From Thermonema rossianum DSM 10300 (GTDB lineage: Bacteria > Bacteroidota > Bacteroidia > Cytophagales > Thermonemataceae), in assembly GCF_000426825.1 (NCBI RefSeq), contig NZ_AUGC01000005.1:62001-126000 (forward strand): DNA of 64,000 bases, in the 5' to 3' direction. This document shows, one piece after another, positions 60,145-64,000 of this stretch. The translations under genes were made by a program, and so were the position numbers. The first letter of the stretch is position 1. Each line of letters starts with the position of its first letter. Under the pieces are notes generated by a model. The model worked only from the letters and a program-made list of their open reading frames with translations, ran no database searches and was not told the origin of the DNA.

Positions 60145-62166
60145 ATGAACCGTTTTGCGTCTATGCAAGAAAAAAATACCATACACACGGCGGGCAGTGA
60201 TGCTCAACAGAAAAAGCCCAAAAAAAAGCCGGTTTCGTATTACTTTCGTGTTGATTTTGAGACCATTCAGGGGCGCCTTACCGGCGGCTTCCTGTCCATG
60301 GCGCTCATCTCTTTTATTTTGATTCAGGGAGCCAACTACCAATGGCGCCGGCAGATAGAAAACCGCAATACACTCTTGTACAAACTCTACCCCTTGGAAA
60401 CACAGGCTTTGCGTTTGCTCGATGAAGTACGGGAAGCAGAAAACTTATTTGAAAAAGCTTTGCTTTTTGATAATAAGGACTATCTGGAAGAGTTTGAAAA
60501 GCGCTGGCAAGAGCGGGTGTTGCCCAATGCCGAAGCCTTGAAAAGCACTGCGGAAGGCATACAAGATGGTGAAATCAAAACGGTGGCCAATAGCATTGCC
60601 GATGTGCTGCTTAAGCATATGAAGCAAGAGTATGACCGGGTGCGTGAGATTTATGAGCGTAAGGAGGACCTACAGGGAATTACGAGCATACGCAGCTATT
60701 TGCAAGAGGAAGTACAAAACAAAGTAGTGCCTTTAAGCCTTCGCCTTCAAGAGTCGGTGGAGCGTTTGTTGCGAGAAAAGCAAGCATTGGTGGCTGAATA
60801 CGAATCGGCCTACCGTGCACTTGACCGCTGGCGTCCGTGGATTATTGTTTTTGAGTTTGCCGTTGCCGTTGCCGTTGCCGCTACCATCGGCTCTCTTTTG
60901 ATTATCAGTATATTGAAACGAATCAGGCTTTTGAAAAGCCAAATATTGACTTTGGCAGAAGGCAATTTGCCCCCACCTTTGCCCGAGAGTAAAGACGAGC
61001 TGAATACCCTTATCCGCGCATTGAACCAAGTGGTGGATGGTCTTTCTAAAATCCAAACTTTTGCCCACGAGGTAGGAGGCGGCCGCTTCGATACAGACAT
61101 ATCGGTATTTGAGCGGGAAGGCGACTTGGGACGCTCGCTTGAGGAAATGAAACAGCAGCTGAAGCAGGTATATGAGGAAGAGCAGAGACGTGCATGGGCA
61201 AGCGAAGGGTTGGCGCAGTTCTCGCGTATTTTGCGCGAAAACCAAGATAATCTTGAGACTCTTTCGCGCCGTTTTGTTTCCAATTTGTCGCGCTATGCCG
61301 AGGTAGAGCAAGTAGGAATTTTCTTGCTTGAAGAAAAAGACCAAGAACGTGTGTTGCAGCTAAAAGCGGCTTTTGCTTACAGCAAGCACAAAGCACTGCG
61401 AAAAGAAATTGCCATAGGTGAAGGTTTGGTGGGGCAGGTGTTTCTTGAGGCTAAGCCGCTTCACGTAACCGAACTGCCGGAAGACTACCTGAAGGTGGTG
61501 ACAGGCATGGGGGCAGCGCCGCCCCGGGAGCTGCTTTTGGTGCCTCTGGTCTATAACGAAGAATGCTTTGGCGTAATAGAAGTGACCTCTTTGCATCACA
61601 TACCCGGCTATAAAGTGAAATTCATAGAGGAGGTAGCCACTGTGTTGGCTTCTACCGTCTCTTCGGTGCGTGCCGGCGAACGCACCCGCCTGCTGCTTGA
61701 AGAGTCACGCCGGAAAACCGAAGAAATCCTCGAGCAGGAGGCTCTTTTGCGCCAAAATGCCGAAGAGTTGCGCGCTGCCCAAGAAGAGCTGGAAAGCCGC
61801 TTGAACCGCACCCGCCGTGAGCTGCGTCAGATGCAACTCATTATAGACAGCATTACCGATGTGGTGGTGGTCTATGATGAACGGGGCGGTATTCGTATGG
61901 CCAACCGGGCAGTTGAAGACACCTTCGGTTATTTGCAGGGCGACCTTATCAGCAGCAGCATACGCACGCTCATCAATGCCCCCTTGGATGAACTGAAAGA
62001 GGTGGAGTATATCACCGGGCGCGATGGTGAGCGCCTGATGCTTTCTAAGTATAAAATATTCAAAGCGACACGCCGCGATGGCATTGAAGTAGAGGTGCAA
62101 ATGGCCTATCAAGCCATTGATATGGAGCGCGAGCGCTTGTATGTGGCTACGATTCGTCCACTCTAA
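60145..62166 (+). CDS. HAMP-GAF-PAS membrane sensor without an output domain
   Basis: This 673-residue protein has TM1 (about 48-66), a periplasmic helical sensor region (about 70-230) and TM2 (about 231-256). A HAMP domain (about 257-310), a coiled coil, a GAF domain (about 372-510), a second coiled coil (about 520-565) and a C-terminal PAS domain (about 567-673) follow. I see no HisKA, GGDEF, EAL, phosphatase or methyl-accepting signalling tip. It could act by contact with another protein. The start at 60145 is accepted; 60163 is also possible. Confidence 0.88.
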   Translation: MNRFASMQEKNTIHTAGSDAQQKKPKKKPVSYYFRVDFETIQGRLTGGFLSMALISFILIQGANYQWRRQIENRNTLLYKLYPLETQALRLLDEVREAENLFEKALLFDNKDYLEEFEKRWQERVLPNAEALKSTAEGIQDGEIKTVANSIADVLLKHMKQEYDRVREIYERKEDLQGITSIRSYLQEEVQNKVVPLSLRLQESVERLLREKQALVAEYESAYRALDRWRPWIIVFEFAVAVAVAATIGSLLIISILKRIRLLKSQILTLAEGNLPPPLPESKDELNTLIRALNQVVDGLSKIQTFAHEVGGGRFDTDISVFEREGDLGRSLEEMKQQLKQVYEEEQRRAWASEGLAQFSRILRENQDNLETLSRRFVSNLSRYAEVEQVGIFLLEEKDQERVLQLKAAFAYSKHKALRKEIAIGEGLVGQVFLEAKPLHVTELPEDYLKVVTGMGAAPPRELLLVPLVYNEECFGVIEVTSLHHIPGYKVKFIEEVATVLASTVSSVRAGERTRLLLEESRRKTEEILEQEALLRQNAEELRAAQEELESRLNRTRRELRQMQLIIDSITDVVVVYDERGGIRMANRAVEDTFGYLQGDLISSSIRTLINAPLDELKEVEYITGRDGERLMLSKYKIFKATRRDGIEVEVQMAYQAIDMERERLYVATIRPL

Positions 62167-62178
62167 AAACGCTTCAAT

Positions 62179-62946
62179 ATGCAACGAACAGTAATCCATG
62201 TTTTCTTAGCCGCTGTATTTTTGGGAGTGAGTGCTTGTGCTACTTTGCAGGGTATCAGTACCCAAATAGACGGCTGGGAGGGAATAGGACAACAGCCGCT
62301 TACCGAACGAGAGATAGCCGCCGGCTTGAAAGAAGCCCTCGAAGTGGGTATCTCAAAAGGCGTGGAGCAGCTGATGAAAGAAAATGGTTATTATGGCAAC
62401 CCTTCCATCAGGATATTGTTGCCCCCCGAAGCCCAAGAGGTGGAGTCGGTGATTGTGCGCCACGTACCACAAGGGCAGGCACTTATCGATAAGGTGGTGT
62501 TGAAGATGAACCGTGCGGCTGAAGAAGCAGCCAAGCAAGCCAAGCCCATTTTTGTAGATGCCATCAAGCAAATGACCATCGTAGATGCACGCAATATTTT
62601 ATTTGGCAAAGCAGATGCAGCTACACAATATTTGCGGGCAAAAACCTATGACCGTTTATTCGAAGCTTATTACCCGCAAATCAGGGAAGCCATGGAAAAA
62701 GTGGGGGCACAACAAGCATGGCAGGCACTGGCACAGCCTTACAATCAATTGGCAGCATCGCCCTTGGGTAGTACCGTGGGAGCTTCGAAGACTGTCCCCG
62801 AGGACGTATCCCGTTATGTAACGGAGCGGGCACTCTATGGTTTGTTTGTGAAAGTGGCAGAAGAAGAGCTTAAAATACGCGAACAAGCTACTGCCCGTAT
62901 TACCCCGCTTTTACAAAAAGTGTTTGGCGAATTGGATAAGCGCTGA
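62179..62946 (+). CDS. DUF4197 lipoprotein
   Basis: This 255-residue lipoprotein has a signal ending in LGVSAC (cysteine at about residue 20) followed by a DUF4197 domain, with features such as [21 protein letters not shown] and [11 protein letters not shown]. The fold is helical and its function is unknown. It begins 12 bases after the sensor gene, so they are probably co-transcribed. Confidence 0.9.
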   Translation: MQRTVIHVFLAAVFLGVSACATLQGISTQIDGWEGIGQQPLTEREIAAGLKEALEVGISKGVEQLMKENGYYGNPSIRILLPPEAQEVESVIVRHVPQGQALIDKVVLKMNRAAEEAAKQAKPIFVDAIKQMTIVDARNILFGKADAATQYLRAKTYDRLFEAYYPQIREAMEKVGAQQAWQALAQPYNQLAASPLGSTVGASKTVPEDVSRYVTERALYGLFVKVAEEELKIREQATARITPLLQKVFGELDKR

Positions 62947-62969
62947 GGCTACAGGTCCGTTGCAAAACA

Positions 62970-62997
62970 CAAGCCCCGCCCATCTGGGCGGGGCTTG
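62970..62997. terminator. Strong GC hairpin between convergent genes
   Basis: A perfect 12-bp stem (62970-62981 with 62986-62997) has a weak T-rich tail on the minus side and none on the plus side. It may serve the DUF2807 gene or act in both directions. Confidence 0.7.
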
Positions 62998-63025
62998 CAG
63001 CTTGTTGCCTTCTAAGTAAGGCGTT

Positions 63026-63955
63026 TTACTCTTTTACTGCCTTGGCAGTACCCGAGCCCAAGCTTTGTATGTTCACATGTTCGGGCTGCCCTTTATAATG
63101 AATAGTTCCTGAGCCGGCAATCCGGGCTTCTATGCTGTTGGTGACCATCACTTCGACATCACCGCTGCCCAGTATGTTTATGTCGGCAGAAGCTGCTTGT
63201 AAATCGTAGGCTTCGACAATGCCGGAACCTTGCAGGTCTATTTCCAGTACATCGGCACGGCCGTGCAACGTGATTTTACCGCTTCCCATTTGTTCTACAC
63301 TGATTTTTTCGCAGAGGAGGTTAGCTTCTATTTCGCCGCTTCCTTGGTTTTCGATAAAATAGTTCTTGCCTTTTAACTTGTTTTTAATCAATACACTACC
63401 ACTGCCCATGACGCTTATGCTGGCAGTAGGGGCTTGTAAATCATAAGCTTCGACAATGCCGGAGCTTTGCAGGTCTATTTTCAGTGCGTTGGTGCGGCCG
63501 TGCAACGTGATTTTACCGCTTCCCATTTGTTCTACACTGATTTTTTCGCAGAGGATGTCAGCTTCTATTGCGCCGCTTCCGCGGTTTTCAATAAAACAGT
63601 TTTTGCCTTCCAATTTGCTTTCCATCAATACCGCGGCGCTTCCGTTATTGATTACTGCCGTAAGATTGGTAAAAGTGACGGTAATGGTTGTATTGGCATT
63701 GTCGCGCCATCGTTGGATGTTACTTTCCCTTTTGATGTACAGTCGATTCCCTTTGACGTAAGTTTTGATTTCTTCCAAAGGAAGCCGGGATTCTATGCGT
63801 GCTTCTGTTTTGCTGCCGGCACGCAGTATTACGAGAAAGCTACCATCTACTTCCACTTGTGAAAAAGCAGGTAAGGAGCGGGTAGCAACTTTTTGTGCCC
63901 AAACGCCTGCACTCCACAGCATGAGGGCGAACATGAAGCAAAAGTTTCTTTTCAT
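63026..63955 (-). CDS. DUF2807 (head GIN) domain protein with internal tandem duplication
   Basis: This 309-residue exported protein has a signal peptide ending in VWAQ (about residue 21), followed by a right-handed repeat domain of the DUF2807 type, marked by repeated xxGSGxI strands. Two consecutive 79-residue copies are visible (starting at about VLMESKLEGKN and VLIKNKLKGKN), with nearly identical EKISVEQMGSGKITLHGR segments. This reflects a 237-bp DNA duplication. The family is common in Bacteroidota and probably localises to the envelope; its function is unknown. Confidence 0.88.
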   Translation of the reverse strand: MKRNFCFMFALMLWSAGVWAQKVATRSLPAFSQVEVDGSFLVILRAGSKTEARIESRLPLEEIKTYVKGNRLYIKRESNIQRWRDNANTTITVTFTNLTAVINNGSAAVLMESKLEGKNCFIENRGSGAIEADILCEKISVEQMGSGKITLHGRTNALKIDLQSSGIVEAYDLQAPTASISVMGSGSVLIKNKLKGKNYFIENQGSGEIEANLLCEKISVEQMGSGKITLHGRADVLEIDLQGSGIVEAYDLQAASADINILGSGDVEVMVTNSIEARIAGSGTIHYKGQPEHVNIQSLGSGTAKAVKE

Positions 63956-64000
63956 AGGGCAAAGTGGTTTTAATGACTCTGTGAAGCTATTTACAAAATT

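Noticed and set aside
1-64000. CRISPR arrays, tRNA genes, rRNA genes, phage genes
   Set aside because: No regularly spaced repeats, cloverleaf-like sequence or phage signature was recognised by eye. A tRNA search program could still find something missed.

Overview
The window is chromosomal DNA from a Bacteroidota bacterium, most likely Cytophagales-like. The evidence is a type IX secretion (T9SS) C-terminal sorting domain, DUF2490, DUF2807, DUF5117-type and DUF5655 families, menaquinone synthesis (menA), and repeated TAnnTTTG (-7 type) promoter boxes upstream of genes. The species cannot be named from the sequence. I saw no rRNA, tRNA, CRISPR array, transposase, integrase or phage gene.

1-6.3 kb: the end of a histidine kinase, a receiver-kinase hybrid and a receiver-CRP fusion form a signalling operon. 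They are followed by an iodotyrosine-deiodinase-like flavoprotein, the large subunit of methylmalonyl-CoA mutase, and a membrane-anchored protein of unknown role. 6.3-16.6 kb: a concentrative nucleoside transporter, a GT-C-like membrane protein with a hexapeptide acyltransferase, a lipoprotein with a duplicated six-cysteine module, an HTTM-type membrane protein with a small partner, a fatty acid hydroxylase-type enzyme, a voltage-gated-type ion channel with a zinc ribbon, a DUF2490 protein, and a 44-residue membrane protein.

16.7-36.8 kb: mainly metabolism and proteolysis. It holds a lipoprotein, menA, glutathione peroxidase, argS, a GNAT enzyme, an NSS transporter with a 47-residue MetS-like subunit, a patatin phospholipase, M3 and M1 peptidases, a PD-(D/E)XK-DUF5655 protein, serine dehydratase alpha chain, a methyltransferase, prmC, a U32 (TrhP-like) protein with a ferredoxin, and a large DUF5117-type zinc protease.

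36.9-43.0 kb: a compact six-gene run of nucleotidyltransferase, radical SAM, methyltransferase, GT4, GT9 and methyltransferase. It looks like an uncharacterised envelope glycan or glycolipid pathway and is the best candidate for an undescribed system here. 43-49.5 kb: an ACR3 arsenite pump, a KdnB-like dehydrogenase, Bcp, a T9SS-exported protein and an ACC deaminase-like enzyme.

49.5-55 kb: a sulfur/persulfide island with OsmC, TauE/SafE, two tandem CstB-like metallo-beta-lactamase/rhodanese fusions, a single rhodanese and a frameshifted rhodanese. 55-64 kb: FolE and a eukaryote-like PTPS (pterin synthesis), a YfcE-type phosphoesterase, a small membrane protein, lipoamide dehydrogenase, a phosphopantetheinyl transferase, a TrmH-family methyltransferase, a HAMP-GAF-PAS sensor without an output domain, a DUF4197 lipoprotein and a DUF2807 protein with a 237-bp internal duplication.
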